Positions 16,411 through 25,903 of a DNA stretch of 64,000 bases are shown piece after piece. Within the stretch, counting starts at the first letter, position 1. Each line of letters begins with the position of its first letter. The notes below the pieces were generated by a model, which did not search any database, had not been told where the DNA came from, and saw only the letters and a list, made by a program, of their open reading frames with translations. Position numbers and translations under genes: made by a program. This DNA is from Halorubrum lacusprofundi ATCC 49239 (GTDB lineage Archaea > Halobacteriota > Halobacteria > Halobacteriales > Haloferacaceae), in contig NC_012029.1 in the NCBI RefSeq assembly GCF_000022205.1, positions 1,612,001 to 1,676,000 on the forward strand. The letters run 5' to 3'.

Positions 16411-17142
16411 ATGACCCGACTAACGTTGCGGCTCGACTTCCCGAGCGGCTCGTGGCTCGGTGACGTGTCTCGGGCTCGACCCGACGCGACCCTCCGCACG
16501 ACCGAGACCGTCGCCGCCGTCGAGGGAGACGTGACCGCGCTTACCGTCACCGGCACCGACCGCGCGGAGACGGTGGAGGCGCTGCGCGCCCACGACCGCG
16601 TGGATCGGATCGACATCGTCGATCGGACCGGTCCCGCGACGAGGGTCCGAGTCGTCGCACCCGCGCCGCCGCCGCACGTCGCGGCCGCGCGAGAGGTCGG
16701 GATACCGATCGAGGATCCGGTTGCGGTGACGGACGGGCGCGCGACGCTCGACATCGTCGATGACCGCTCCCGGCTCACCGCCTTCGGGCGACGGCTCACG
16801 GCCGAGGGCGTCACTGTGGGGATCGAGGCGAGCGACGCCGACGAGGAGCCGATCCTCACCGACGCCCAGCGCGACCTCGTTCTCGCCGCCGTCGCCGCCG
16901 GGTACTACGACACTCCGCGAGAGTGTACGCTCACGGACCTCGCCAAGGCGCGCGGCCTCGCGAAGTCGACGTGCAGCGAGACGCTCCACCGGGCAGAGGG
17001 CCGGGTGTTGCGACGGTTCGTGGCGGGCGAGTTCGACGACGAGGACAGCGAGACAAGCGTCGGGAAAGGGATCGGTGACGAGTCAGAGCGGGAGCCCGAC
17101 CGGGATGGCCACCACAGAACCGTGACGGCGCTTGGCACTTAA
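16411..17142 (+). CDS. HTH_10 (bacterio-opsin activator-type) transcriptional regulator
   Basis: A 243-residue protein. The C-terminal HTH_10 domain reads LTDAQRDLVLAAVAAGYYDT followed by PRECTLTDLAKARGLAKSTC and SETLHRAEGRVLRRF (about residues 149-205), the standard haloarchaeal bat-type DNA-binding domain. The N-terminal 140 residues have the ACT-like or beta-rich sensor pattern usual in this family, with no PAS or GAF motif. A TATA sequence at 16350-16357 lies 53 bases upstream, so a short leader is likely. It is divergent from thrC, a possible target; the true regulon is unknown. Confidence 0.85.
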   Translation: MTRLTLRLDFPSGSWLGDVSRARPDATLRTTETVAAVEGDVTALTVTGTDRAETVEALRAHDRVDRIDIVDRTGPATRVRVVAPAPPPHVAAAREVGIPIEDPVAVTDGRATLDIVDDRSRLTAFGRRLTAEGVTVGIEASDADEEPILTDAQRDLVLAAVAAGYYDTPRECTLTDLAKARGLAKSTCSETLHRAEGRVLRRFVAGEFDDEDSETSVGKGIGDESEREPDRDGHHRTVTALGT

Positions 17143-17305
17143 AAAGGCGTGCGTGTTTCTGGCTCAAATATCCGTAGCGACAGCGACGATCACTTATAAA
17201 TAATCGACTCTCCGCACCGATTCACGAACTTCCGTTATCGATCAAGAGACAGTCTTCAGCGATCCGCTGTTTCGGACAAAACGAAGTCGGCGAGAAGCGA
17301 ACCAG

Positions 17306-18736
17306 CTACTCCCCGTCCAGCGCCTGCCACGAGAGCCGCGGGTCTCGCGCGGCGCTCACCTGATCGATCCGGCTCGCAGCCGTGCGGTTCGGGGCCGCAC
17401 CGAGCGCCTCGTCCGAGTCAGCGTACGCGAGGTTAAACGCCTCCGCGAGGTCGTCGAGCGACGACTGCCCCTCGATCTCGGTCGGCTCGGTCAACATCGC
17501 TTCCGGCACCATCTCCGGCCACTTCGTCGTCGGCGGATGGACGCCGAAGTCGAGCATGCGCTTGGCGACGTCGGCGGCGTCGCGGTCGCCGGCGGTCGCC
17601 GCGAACTCGTGGTGGAAGGGGCCGTACGGCACGTCGAGGTCGATCCGCTCGGCGAGGTAGTTCGCGTTGAGTACCGCCTTCGCGGCCGCGTCCGCGAGCC
17701 CCTCGTCGCCGAGGCGAGCGATGTACGCGTACGTCTTTATCAGGACGAGCCAGTTGCCCGTGAATCCGTGAACCTTCCCGATCGTGTTGTCCGGCTCGAA
17801 CGGCTCGTAGCCGCTCCCTTCGTCCGCCTCCCGGACTCGCGGGGAGGGGAGGAACTCGGCCAGCTCGTCGACGACGCCGACCGGGCCAGCGCCCGGACCG
17901 CCGCCGCCGTGCGGGGTCGCGAACGTCTTGTGGACGTTGTAGTGCATCACGTCGAACCCCATGTCGCCGGGGCGACCGCGGCCGAGCAGGGCGTTGAGGT
18001 TCGCGCCGTCGTAGTAGAGGAGTCCGCCCGCGTCGTGCACGATGTCGGCGATCTCCGCGATGTCGCGCTCGAAGAGCCCGACCGTGTTCGGGTTGGTCAG
18101 CATGAGCGCGGCGGTGTCGTCGCCGACGGCCGCCTCAAGCGCCTCGACGTCGACTCGCCCGTCGTCGCCGGATGGGAGTTCGACCACGTCGTAGCCCGCC
18201 AACGCGGCGGTCGCGAAGTTCGTCCCGTGCGCGGAGGCGGGGATCACGACCTCGGACCGGTCGTTGCCGTGGTGCTCGTGGTACGCCTTCGCGACCGCGA
18301 TACCGGTGAACTCGCCGGCGGCGCCCGCGGGCGGCTGGAGCGTGACGGCGTCCATCCCGCCGATCTCGCCGAGGTACTCCTGGAGCCGGTACTGCAGTTC
18401 GAGGTTCCCCTGCGCGGCCCGCGCCGAGCGGTCCGGGTGGATCGCCGCGTTCGGGTCGACAGCCACGTCCTCGGTGAACTTCGGGTTGTACTTCATCGTA
18501 CAGCTCCCGAGCGGGTACGGTCCCGAGTCGATCGCCCAGGTCATCTGCGAGAGCCGGGTGTAGTGACGGGCGATCTCCGGCTCGGAGGGGGCCGGCAGGG
18601 TGAGTTCCTCGCGCGTCAGCTCGTCGGGAAGCGGCGACGACTCACGTACGTCGACGGTCGTCTCATCCTTCTCCGAGAGCAGCGGCTCGTGAACGTCCTC
18701 GTCCGAGCGCGCGTAGTCAGCCTGATCGTGGATCAC
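17306..18736 (-). CDS. gcvPB: Glycine dehydrogenase (decarboxylating) subunit 2
   Basis: A 476-residue protein starting at GTG 18736 directly after the TGA of gcvPA, so coupled. The PLP lysine lies in MHYNVHKTFATPHGGGGPG, preceded by YYDGANLNALLGRGRPGDMG. The opening region has MTWAIDSGPYPLGSCTMKYN, diagnostic of the P-protein beta subunit. With subunit 1 it forms the heterotetrameric P-protein that decarboxylates glycine and passes the aminomethyl group to GcvH. The 140 bases downstream contain no gene. Confidence 0.95.
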   Translation of the reverse strand: MIHDQADYARSDEDVHEPLLSEKDETTVDVRESSPLPDELTREELTLPAPSEPEIARHYTRLSQMTWAIDSGPYPLGSCTMKYNPKFTEDVAVDPNAAIHPDRSARAAQGNLELQYRLQEYLGEIGGMDAVTLQPPAGAAGEFTGIAVAKAYHEHHGNDRSEVVIPASAHGTNFATAALAGYDVVELPSGDDGRVDVEALEAAVGDDTAALMLTNPNTVGLFERDIAEIADIVHDAGGLLYYDGANLNALLGRGRPGDMGFDVMHYNVHKTFATPHGGGGPGAGPVGVVDELAEFLPSPRVREADEGSGYEPFEPDNTIGKVHGFTGNWLVLIKTYAYIARLGDEGLADAAAKAVLNANYLAERIDLDVPYGPFHHEFAATAGDRDAADVAKRMLDFGVHPPTTKWPEMVPEAMLTEPTEIEGQSSLDDLAEAFNLAYADSDEALGAAPNRTAASRIDQVSAARDPRLSWQALDGE

Positions 18737-20065
18737 TCAGATCACCTCCTCGAAAGCGGCGACGAGACCGTCGGTTCGATCCGCGTTCAGGTCGGTGACA
18801 CACACCTGCAGCAGGTGTTCGTCGATCGCGTGGACCGCGAACCCCTCGGTCTCTAAGTCTCCCGCGATAGCTGCCGCGGGCTGGTCGACGCGCACGGCGA
18901 ACTCCCGGACGTGGTGGCGGTCGTGGACCGGTGCGGCCGCGCCGCTGAGATCGTCGATCCGGTCGGCGAGCGCGGCCGCCTCCCCCACGCAGTCGTTCGC
19001 GAGGTCGACGAGCCCGTCGGGGCCGAGCGTCGCCGCGTGGATCGCGGCGCGGAGCGCGACCCACGCCTGATTCGTGCAGATGTTCGAGGTCGCACGCTCC
19101 TTCCGGATGTGCTGTTCACGCGTCTGGAGCGTGAGCGTGAACGCGCGGTCGCCCGCGGCGTCCTCGCCGGCGCCGACGAGCCGCCCCGGCACCTGCCGGA
19201 GGAACTCGTCGCTGCAGGCGAAGATTCCGAGCCCCATCCCGTAGGCGGTCGGGAGCCCGAGCGCGCCCGCCTCACCGACGACCACGTCGGCGCCGACGCT
19301 CGCCGGCTCTTGGAGCACCGACAGCGAAACCGGGTCCGACCCGAGCGTGAACAGCGCGTCGGCGTCGGCCGCGAGGCCACCGATCGTGGCCAGTCGCTCC
19401 TCAATACAACCGCGAACGGTGGGGTTCTCGGCGTACACCATGACCACGTCGTCGCCGGCGCGGTCGGCGAGCGCGTCGACATCGGCGTTCCCGTCGGCCA
19501 TCGGGTACGACTCGACGGTCAGGTCAGCACCCGCACAGTAGTTTTCGAGCACCGCGCGCTTCCCCTCGCGGAGGTGTTCGGGGACGAGGACCGCGTCGCC
19601 GGACGTTGAGCGGACGCGATCGGCCAGTGTTGCCGCCTCACCGAGCGCAGTGGCGGCGTCGTACATCGAGCAGTTCGCGATCGGGAGCCCGGTGAGCTCC
19701 ACGAGCATCGACTGGTACTCGAACAGCGCCTGCAAGAATCCCTGTGAGATCTCCGGCTGGTACTGGGTGTAGCTCGTGAGGAACTCGGCGCGGTCCGCGA
19801 GGTGGTCGACGACGCTCGGCACGTAGTGGCCGTAGTGGCCCCGCCCGAGGAACTCGACGATGTCGTCGTTGCGCGCGAATATTTGCGAACACTCCGCGCG
19901 GATCTCGCGCTCCGAGCGCGACTCGATCCCGAAATCACCGTCGAACGCGACGGCGTTCGGGATGTCGAACAGCGCCTCCTCGTCGTCGACACCGATCGCC
20001 GAGAGCATCGCCGATGTCTCGGCATCGGTATGGGGCGCGTACGGCGTGCCGCTAGTCCCGCTCAT
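18737..20065 (-). CDS. gcvPA: Glycine dehydrogenase (decarboxylating) subunit 1
   Basis: A 442-residue protein with the P-protein alpha signature. It includes [20 protein letters not shown] near the N-terminus, [20 protein letters not shown], and [20 protein letters not shown]. It is the partner of the lysine-bearing subunit 2 encoded immediately downstream. Stop and next start are adjacent, indicating strict co-translation. The gene lies 166 bases downstream of gcvH on the same strand; that gap contains no gene. Family length and all main motifs are intact. Confidence 0.95.
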   Translation of the reverse strand: MSGTSGTPYAPHTDAETSAMLSAIGVDDEEALFDIPNAVAFDGDFGIESRSEREIRAECSQIFARNDDIVEFLGRGHYGHYVPSVVDHLADRAEFLTSYTQYQPEISQGFLQALFEYQSMLVELTGLPIANCSMYDAATALGEAATLADRVRSTSGDAVLVPEHLREGKRAVLENYCAGADLTVESYPMADGNADVDALADRAGDDVVMVYAENPTVRGCIEERLATIGGLAADADALFTLGSDPVSLSVLQEPASVGADVVVGEAGALGLPTAYGMGLGIFACSDEFLRQVPGRLVGAGEDAAGDRAFTLTLQTREQHIRKERATSNICTNQAWVALRAAIHAATLGPDGLVDLANDCVGEAAALADRIDDLSGAAAPVHDRHHVREFAVRVDQPAAAIAGDLETEGFAVHAIDEHLLQVCVTDLNADRTDGLVAAFEEVI

Positions 20066-20231
20066 CGGTGTGTTCCGCCCTGTTCGTGGTCGTTCTCGCG
20101 TTCGTTCACGGGTCGTTGATCGAACGGTGACGTGGGGTCGAAAGGTGACGTGGTCATGGTCGTGTGTCTGCTGTGGAGATCCGTCCGGGGTCGCTGTCGG
20201 GAGTTTCGGCCTCCCGCCAATTCGGGGGTAG

Positions 20232-20615
20232 TCAAGCGATCTGGTCGTCGTACTCGTCGGCGTCGAGCAGCCCCTCGGCGTCGCCGCCCTCGACGGGCTC
20301 GACTTCGAGCAGCCACCCGTCCCCGTACGGATCCTCGTTGACGAGCTCCGGGCGATCGAACAGCTCCTCGTTGACGGCGACGACCTCGCCGGACACCGGT
20401 GCGTACAGGTCCGAAACGGCCTTGATCGACTCGACGACGCCGAACGCCTCGCCGGCGGTGATCTCGTCGCCGGCCTCGGGCAGTTCGACGAACACCACGT
20501 CGCCGAGCTCGTCTTGCGCGAAGTCAGAGACGCCGATCCGAACGGTGTCGCCGCCGGTCGTCACCCACTCGTGCGATTCCAGGTACCGTCTGTCGTCGGG
20601 AACTTCGAAGCTCAT
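20232..20615 (-). CDS. gcvH: Glycine cleavage system H protein
   Basis: A 127-residue lipoyl carrier. The lipoylation site is in [20 protein letters not shown] with the lysine at about residue 64, and the start [10 protein letters not shown] is typical. It shuttles the aminomethyl group between P- and T-proteins and electrons to dihydrolipoamide dehydrogenase. It is the first gene of the gcvH-gcvPA-gcvPB set. The aminomethyltransferase gene gcvT, often found with these genes in haloarchaea, is not upstream; fen1 is the next gene. Confidence 0.95.
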
Positions 20616-20801
20616 TGGTCAGGGTCGTCGCGGTCTGTTCGCTCTCCGGCGTGCGAGCGCTTCACGCCGCCGGTGTCGGATCCGACCCGTCGGCTGGTTA
20701 CGGGCGGGATCCGAGGTCGAAGCGCGGTCCACGACACGTGTACGTCACCCTTCTGACGACGAGGAAATAAAAGGTATGTTCGCGGCGGTCTTCCGGCCGT
20801 C

Positions 20802-21779
20802 TCACGTCCACCGGTCGAGCCCGGTCTGAACCTGCGACTCCGCGATGCGTTCGAACCCGCGTTCGACCTCGTCGGCGGCGACGCCCCACTCGTCGACGAC
20901 GTACTCGCGGGCGGCGTCCACGTCGGGGTTCACCGCCGTGTCCACGTCCACGTCCGTCGCTGGCGGGTCCATGAACAGCTCGCGGATCGCCTCGGCGTTC
21001 GGGATCTCGACGCCCCGCGCGTCGAGGACGCCCCACAGGTCGCCGTGCTCTCGCACCGCTTTTACCGCCGTCTTCGGCCCGATCCCGCGGACGCCCTCGT
21101 TGAAGTCGGTGCCACAGAGCATCGCGGCGTCGACGAGCCCCTGTCGGTCGAAGCCGAGGTCGTCGAGCGTCGCCGCCAGATCCATCAGCTCCGGATCGCC
21201 CTTGCTCGTGAGCTGGCGGAGCGTCGTCGGCGCACCGAAAAGCAGCGTGTCGTAGTCCTCGCTGCCGGCGTGGTCGACGGTTCCGGTCGCCGCCATGTGC
21301 GCGCACTGCGCCTCGCCTTCGGCCGGCGCCTCGACGATCGGCACGTCGAGCAGCCGGAGCAGCTCCCGAGTCGTCTCCTGAATCGTGTCGGTGAGCCGCT
21401 GCGTGCGGGCCTCCAGTCGCGCGGCCTCGACCGCATCGCCGCGCTCCTTGGCGGCCACCCGGCGCTCTTCCGCCTGTTCGCGCTTCTCGCGGCGGTCGGC
21501 GACCTCGTCGGCTTTTAGCTCGGTCACCGCCCCGTCGAACACCATCACGGGAATGAGGTCATGTTCGAAGAACTTCGGGAGCCCCTGGACGATCCCAATC
21601 AGGTTGGCAACCTCGACGCCGTCGGTGGTGGTGTACGTCTCGTCAGCCGTCCACTTCACCGTCGTCGTGAGGTACCGGTACAGCCAGTTGTGCGCGTCGA
21701 CGGCGACGACGCTTCCCTCGATCTCCGCAAAGGAGATGTCGCGAATCGCTGCGAGGTCGCGCAAGTCCGCGTTTCCCAT
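20802..21779 (-). CDS. fen1: Flap endonuclease 1
   Basis: A 325-residue structure-specific 5' nuclease. The N-domain has [16 protein letters not shown] and VMVFDG. The I-domain metal residues are in [13 protein letters not shown] and [11 protein letters not shown]. The helix-hairpin-helix region is [20 protein letters not shown]. The C-terminus [10 protein letters not shown] is a PCNA-interacting box (Q-x-x-L-x-x-W). It removes 5' flaps in Okazaki fragment maturation and long-patch repair. A TATA-like sequence for the downstream gcvH operon lies near 20764-20772. It is monocistronic. Confidence 0.95.
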   Translation of the reverse strand: MGNADLRDLAAIRDISFAEIEGSVVAVDAHNWLYRYLTTTVKWTADETYTTTDGVEVANLIGIVQGLPKFFEHDLIPVMVFDGAVTELKADEVADRREKREQAEERRVAAKERGDAVEAARLEARTQRLTDTIQETTRELLRLLDVPIVEAPAEGEAQCAHMAATGTVDHAGSEDYDTLLFGAPTTLRQLTSKGDPELMDLAATLDDLGFDRQGLVDAAMLCGTDFNEGVRGIGPKTAVKAVREHGDLWGVLDARGVEIPNAEAIRELFMDPPATDVDVDTAVNPDVDAAREYVVDEWGVAADEVERGFERIAESQVQTGLDRWT

Positions 21780-21830
21780 TACCCGTCCGATCGCCTCCCG
21801 GTGTATTAAACGGTTGAGACGGCTCGCGGG

Positions 21831-22598
21831 TCAGTCGGTCGATTCCTCGCCGCCGTCGGGCTGGCCCATCGGGGTCGATTCCGGATCAGGCGCTCTTCCG
21901 GGGAGCCAGTCACCGATATTGGTGGCGACGTAGTCTCGGCCGCCGAGACCGAATGCGATACCGATGGCGAGAGCAATACCGGCGGCCAGCCCCCACGCCG
22001 CGGCCTGTGCAAACGTATTGAGGATCTGAACATCGACACCCATCGTACCCAGTCCGATGACGGTTACAACGAAGTAGAGGAAGACGCGCAACCCATCGGC
22101 GAACACGTCGGTGTAGCTAGTCTCCGTGACCGTCTCCGTGTGTGCGGCGATATCGGCAACGAAGTCCGCGAGAACGAAGCCGATAACGATGATGAGCACG
22201 CCGGCGATGAACGCCGGAAGGTACGACACGGCGGCTGCGATCCACTCCGACAGGAGTTCGACGTCGAGCGCGTCCGCCGCCGTGAGTATCGCCAGCGCGT
22301 ACACGAAGTACCCCGCGGCGCGACCGAGACTCCGTGATATCGCCCTTTCGCTCCCACCGAGAGCCCCGCCAAGCGGCGTGTTCATCACGAGCCGATCCAC
22401 TTCGGTCCGGTCAACAATGCGTCGGACGGCTCCCGCGACGAGGCGACCGATGATCCATCCGACGAGCAGGATGACTACTGCGCCGATGAGTCGGGGCAGG
22501 AAGGCGATGATATCCGCTATGCTCTCTTGTAGATACCTCGGTTCGCCTGGAACGTCGATCTGAAGCATGAGTGGGTCTGTGAATCCCATGATATCCAT
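21831..22598 (-). CDS. Conserved TM-helix (mechanosensitive-channel-like) membrane protein
   Basis: A 255-residue protein with four to five membrane helices arranged as two repeats. Each repeat has a PxxI/FxxxxxIxxxG pattern: IIAFLPRLIGAVVILLVGWI (about 28-47) and AVSYLPAFIAGVLIIVIGFV. Both are followed by a charged cytoplasmic segment, the 'conserved TM helix' of small MscS-like or YnaI-associated proteins. The glycine-rich end GLAAGIALAIGIAFGLGGRD resembles the MscS pore helix, but the MscS beta domain is absent. It is likely a membrane channel or scaffold. The C-terminal 35 residues are an acidic tail. Confidence 0.75.
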   Translation of the reverse strand: MDIMGFTDPLMLQIDVPGEPRYLQESIADIIAFLPRLIGAVVILLVGWIIGRLVAGAVRRIVDRTEVDRLVMNTPLGGALGGSERAISRSLGRAAGYFVYALAILTAADALDVELLSEWIAAAVSYLPAFIAGVLIIVIGFVLADFVADIAAHTETVTETSYTDVFADGLRVFLYFVVTVIGLGTMGVDVQILNTFAQAAAWGLAAGIALAIGIAFGLGGRDYVATNIGDWLPGRAPDPESTPMGQPDGGEESTD

Positions 22599-22930
22599 TA
22601 TTGAAATGTGGACTAATTGTTATTATCGTCTTATTTTGCAAGCCTCGATGCCTACTCTCACACATCAGGATAAATATTATATTTCATTGAAGTATGACCG
22701 GCGTACCATCTCGTTCGCGTCAGACGATTGTTCAAGTACGTCGGTCTCTGTTGAGATTTCGATGGACCCGTCAAGACACGGCGCGTATCGTCCGAACTTT
22801 GGCACGGTCCTCGCCGTCGATGCACCGTCGATGTTCCTCGTCCCACGGCGGACTCCGTCCGCCCCGATACCGGTGATGTGGGACCGTAGTGTGGTGTTTA
22901 TCTGTCTCGGCCGATTACGACAGACATCGA
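22599..22930. other. Intergenic region between divergent genes; no gene seen
   Basis: The first 110 bases next to the membrane-protein start are AT-rich and probably hold its promoter (AATAACAATTAGTCCAC on the minus strand). The remainder shows no convincing open frame, RNA structure or repeat. The short open frame starting at 22567 is random in composition. Confidence 0.5.
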
Positions 22931-23587
22931 ATGGTTTCCCCGTTCGACGTGCTCGGATTAGACGACGACGCGGACGAGGCCGACGTCGAGCGGGCCTACC
23001 GCGAGCGGGTGAAAGAGGCCCACCCGGACCAGGGCGGGACCGTCGAAGAGTTCCAGCTCGTCAGGCGCGCCTATCGCGAACTCGGCGAGCGGGACCGAAA
23101 CGGCGACGCCGACGACGAGACCGATCCCGCCGACATCGATCTGACCGACGAGGCTGGCGAGGTCGACGCGGTGCAGCCGGTCCGTGTCGAGTTTCTCGAC
23201 TACGAGGCGATCGACGACTACGGGTGGTCGCTCGACGACGACGACCTATTTCGGAAGGCGTCGCACGCCGACCTCGACCCCGCGGCCCACGGTCGTCTGC
23301 TCGTCCACCCCGACGAGAGCCTGCTAGAGGCGGCCGAGCGGAGCGGCTTCGGCTGGCCGTTCTCCTGTCGTGGCGGTGCGTGCGCGAACTGCGCCGTCTT
23401 CCTCGTGGAAGGGGAGCTGTCGCAACCGGCCGACCACATCATGCCCGAGGAGCTGGCGGAGCGCGGGTTCCGGCTCTCCTGTAACGGCTATCCGGTGAGC
23501 GACGAGCTGAAGGTCGTCTTTAACGTCAAGCAGCTCGCCGAACTCGACGATCTCATTCTCCCGCCGGGACCGTTCACCCGACGGTGA
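22931..23587 (+). CDS. J-domain/[2Fe-2S] ferredoxin fusion protein
   Basis: A 218-residue protein starting at ATG 22931 (MVSPFDVLGLDDDADEADVE). Residues about 1-60 form a DnaJ J-domain with the HPD motif in KEAHPDQGGT. A short acidic linker follows. The C-terminal part is a plant-type [2Fe-2S] ferredoxin with cysteines in FSCRGGACANCAVF and a distal RLSCNGYPV. The latter half resembles the haloarchaeal halophilic ferredoxin. The fusion suggests that an Hsp70 partner or a protein interface guides the ferredoxin, or that cluster state controls chaperone docking. Both are inference. It is monocistronic. Confidence 0.88.
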   Translation: MVSPFDVLGLDDDADEADVERAYRERVKEAHPDQGGTVEEFQLVRRAYRELGERDRNGDADDETDPADIDLTDEAGEVDAVQPVRVEFLDYEAIDDYGWSLDDDDLFRKASHADLDPAAHGRLLVHPDESLLEAAERSGFGWPFSCRGGACANCAVFLVEGELSQPADHIMPEELAERGFRLSCNGYPVSDELKVVFNVKQLAELDDLILPPGPFTRR

Positions 23588-23617
23588 CACCGGGTCGGCC
23601 GGGCTTTTGGACCGCTC

Positions 23618-25795
23618 TCAGAACGCCTCGGCGACGGCCGCGACGATCGCGTCCTCGACCGCGTCACGCTCGCCGGAGAGGAACTCGATTTTCCCCTCGC
23701 GGAGGCCAGCGGTGGTGACGTCGGCGCCGGGCGCCAGCTCGGCGGTGCGCTCGGCCACGTCGCGGACGGACACGTCTGCGGTCGTCCGGAGGTATAGCTC
23801 GTCCATACCGATTCCGACCGTCGCGTACGCCTCGCCGTTCGCGTTCCGGCGGTGGAGGTCGTCGAGCAGGAGCGGCGTCGGCGGGAAGTCGTAGCGATGG
23901 GTGTAGCCGTCGGTGTCGAGAACGGCGAACTCGACGCCGTCGACCGCCTCGGTGACGACGTTCTCGGTCGCGGTTTTGATTTCCGTCTCCAGCTTCTCGC
24001 GGAACTGCTCGGAGACGTGGGCCGCGAGGTTGCCGCTGTCCTCGAAGAGGAGATCAGCGACGAGTTCGCGTTTGTCCTGATACGACTGATAGTACGCCTC
24101 TAAGGCGACCGCCTCGCGGAGCTCCGCGACGCGCTCGGCGTCATAGCCCGCATCGCGGGCGAGTTCGACGTAGCGGTCGGGGGTCTCCGCCCAGTAGCTC
24201 ACCGCGGGCAGGTGCCGGAGGTCCGTTCGAACTTCGTCGTTGACCGCGGAGGCCAGCGAGGCGACGAGCGCGCCCGTCGAGAGGTCGGCGTCGACCCCGT
24301 CGATCTCGGGCGAGACGAGCGTGTCGACGGCCTCGCGCGTCTCGGGATCGGCGACCTCGGCGTCGACGACGACCGCGTTGACGCCGTAGACGGACAGCAG
24401 GTCGATCCCGTCTGCAGACTCAGTTGTGGAGCCGGTGCCGACGAGCAGGAACAGCGGGAGCTGCTCGTCGTGACGGTCGCGGTCCTGCAGCATGCGGGTC
24501 GCGTCGTTCGTCGCCGCGTCCATCCCGTACACCGGGTCGTCGAGCGGCCGGCGGGTGAAGTAGTGGTACTCCGCGTCGCTTTTCGCGTGTTCCTCGCGGA
24601 TCAGCGGAAGAACGGCGCGCTCGACCGCGGCACCGGCGACGTAGCCGTCGGCGGTGGCCGGGTGGCGCACGACGATCGGCCGCGATTCGAGAACCGCGCG
24701 GCGGATCGCCTCCGCGGCGTCGAGCAGCCCGTCTGCGAGCTCTGCGACCGTCTCGTCGCCCGCGAGCGGCTGGAGCCCCTCCGGACGGGCCTCGGCGGTG
24801 AGCGCCTCGGCGAGTCGACGGCGGACGGTCTCGGCCTCCTCGCCCTCCAAGAGGACGAGCGCCTCGGACTCGACCTGCACGTCGCCCCGGTGGCTCTCGA
24901 CCTCACCGTCGATCCGCACCGCGTCGCCGATCTCGATGTCCGGGTACGCGCGGACACCTGGCTCGACGAACGCGGCCACGTCGACGACACCCGTCTCGTC
25001 GAGAACCTCGAAGACGGTCGGGCCGCCGGTCTGTCGAACGCTGACAACTTCGCCGTCAATCCGCGCCGCATCGCCGACGGCGTCGGTGAGGGTACCGATC
25101 TCGACGCGCTCGCGCTCGTCGTCGAGGTCGTCGTCCTCGGCGGATTCGTCAGCGCCGGATTCGTTCTCACCCTCGTCAGCGTCGGATTCGTCGCCCTCGT
25201 CGGTTTCGTCAGCGCCGCCTTCGTCGTCAGCTTCGTCAGCCTTAGCGACCTCGTCAGCCTCAGCGGAGACGTCCCCGTCGCCCTCGTCGGGCTCGGCAGC
25301 CTCATCGACATCGGCTGATTCGTCGTCGCTCGCGTCCGCTGTTTCATCGTCGGCCACGTCGAGTTCGTCCGGCTCCGCGTCGGCTTCCGCGTCTGACTCC
25401 TCGCCGCCCTCCTCAGGAAGGTGCTCGGTGTCGCCGTCCTGCACGAGCACGCCGCGGAACTCGCGGTCGGCCTGCCGGATCGACCACGCGAGGTCGATGT
25501 TCCCGTTGTCACGAACGCCTTTCACCTGCACGAACACCTCGTCGCCCGGCTCCCAGCCGAGGCTATCGAGCCGTCGGTCGAGCTCCGACCGGTGGAGGAG
25601 CCCGGTCACTCCCGGCGAGAGGTCGATGAACACGCCGAATTCGGCGTAGCCGTCGACGACGCCGCGGTAGAATCGGTTCGGAACGAGCTGCTTCGGGGAG
25701 TCGCCTCGGAAGTCGAACACAACGTCCTCTTGGTGTGGATCGCAGATGCGACCGCCACCGTCGATGTCGACGCCACAAATGATACAGGATCCCAT
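23618..25795 (-). CDS. DHH-family phosphoesterase with zinc finger, S1 and OB domains
   Basis: A 725-residue protein. Order: zinc-finger-like CIICGVDIDGGGRICDPHQE (4-23); S1 RNA-binding domain FYRGVVDGYAEFGVFIDLSP with GLLHRSEL (42-95); a roughly 100-residue linker of almost only Asp, Glu and Ala; an OB-fold GDAARIDGEVVSVRQTGGPT; then a RecJ-like DHH/DHHA1 region with VRHPATADGYVAGAAVERAV and GVNAVVVDAEV. The C-terminal DHHA1-type domain is present. Canonical DHH metal motifs look relaxed, so nuclease activity is uncertain. Relatives in haloarchaea are annotated RecJ-like. S1 plus OB plus DHH suggests single-stranded nucleic acid turnover. Confidence 0.8.
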   Translation of the reverse strand: MGSCIICGVDIDGGGRICDPHQEDVVFDFRGDSPKQLVPNRFYRGVVDGYAEFGVFIDLSPGVTGLLHRSELDRRLDSLGWEPGDEVFVQVKGVRDNGNIDLAWSIRQADREFRGVLVQDGDTEHLPEEGGEESDAEADAEPDELDVADDETADASDDESADVDEAAEPDEGDGDVSAEADEVAKADEADDEGGADETDEGDESDADEGENESGADESAEDDDLDDERERVEIGTLTDAVGDAARIDGEVVSVRQTGGPTVFEVLDETGVVDVAAFVEPGVRAYPDIEIGDAVRIDGEVESHRGDVQVESEALVLLEGEEAETVRRRLAEALTAEARPEGLQPLAGDETVAELADGLLDAAEAIRRAVLESRPIVVRHPATADGYVAGAAVERAVLPLIREEHAKSDAEYHYFTRRPLDDPVYGMDAATNDATRMLQDRDRHDEQLPLFLLVGTGSTTESADGIDLLSVYGVNAVVVDAEVADPETREAVDTLVSPEIDGVDADLSTGALVASLASAVNDEVRTDLRHLPAVSYWAETPDRYVELARDAGYDAERVAELREAVALEAYYQSYQDKRELVADLLFEDSGNLAAHVSEQFREKLETEIKTATENVVTEAVDGVEFAVLDTDGYTHRYDFPPTPLLLDDLHRRNANGEAYATVGIGMDELYLRTTADVSVRDVAERTAELAPGADVTTAGLREGKIEFLSGERDAVEDAIVAAVAEAF
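25080..25420. repeat. Degenerate GAC/GAG-rich tract coding the acidic linker
   Basis: The linker between the S1 and OB domains of the DHH protein is coded by irregular repeats of GCC/GAC/GAG-type codons. The protein is a run of DEADE, DESDADEGE and similar blocks. It is a slippage-prone simple sequence that will vary in length between strains. Confidence 0.6.
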
Positions 25796-25903
25796 TTGAG
25801 TACACCGAGAGTCTCGGGCTTAAAACGGTTGTCGAAAGCCTCGCGGGAGCAAACGGCCGACTACGGGTGCCCCGGCGGGCGCCTCCCGTGACCGCCCACA
25901 GCG

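Noticed and set aside
20066-20231. A gene or riboswitch between gcvH and gcvPA
   Set aside because: No acidic open frame and no recognisable glycine-aptamer pairing; treated as a spacer.
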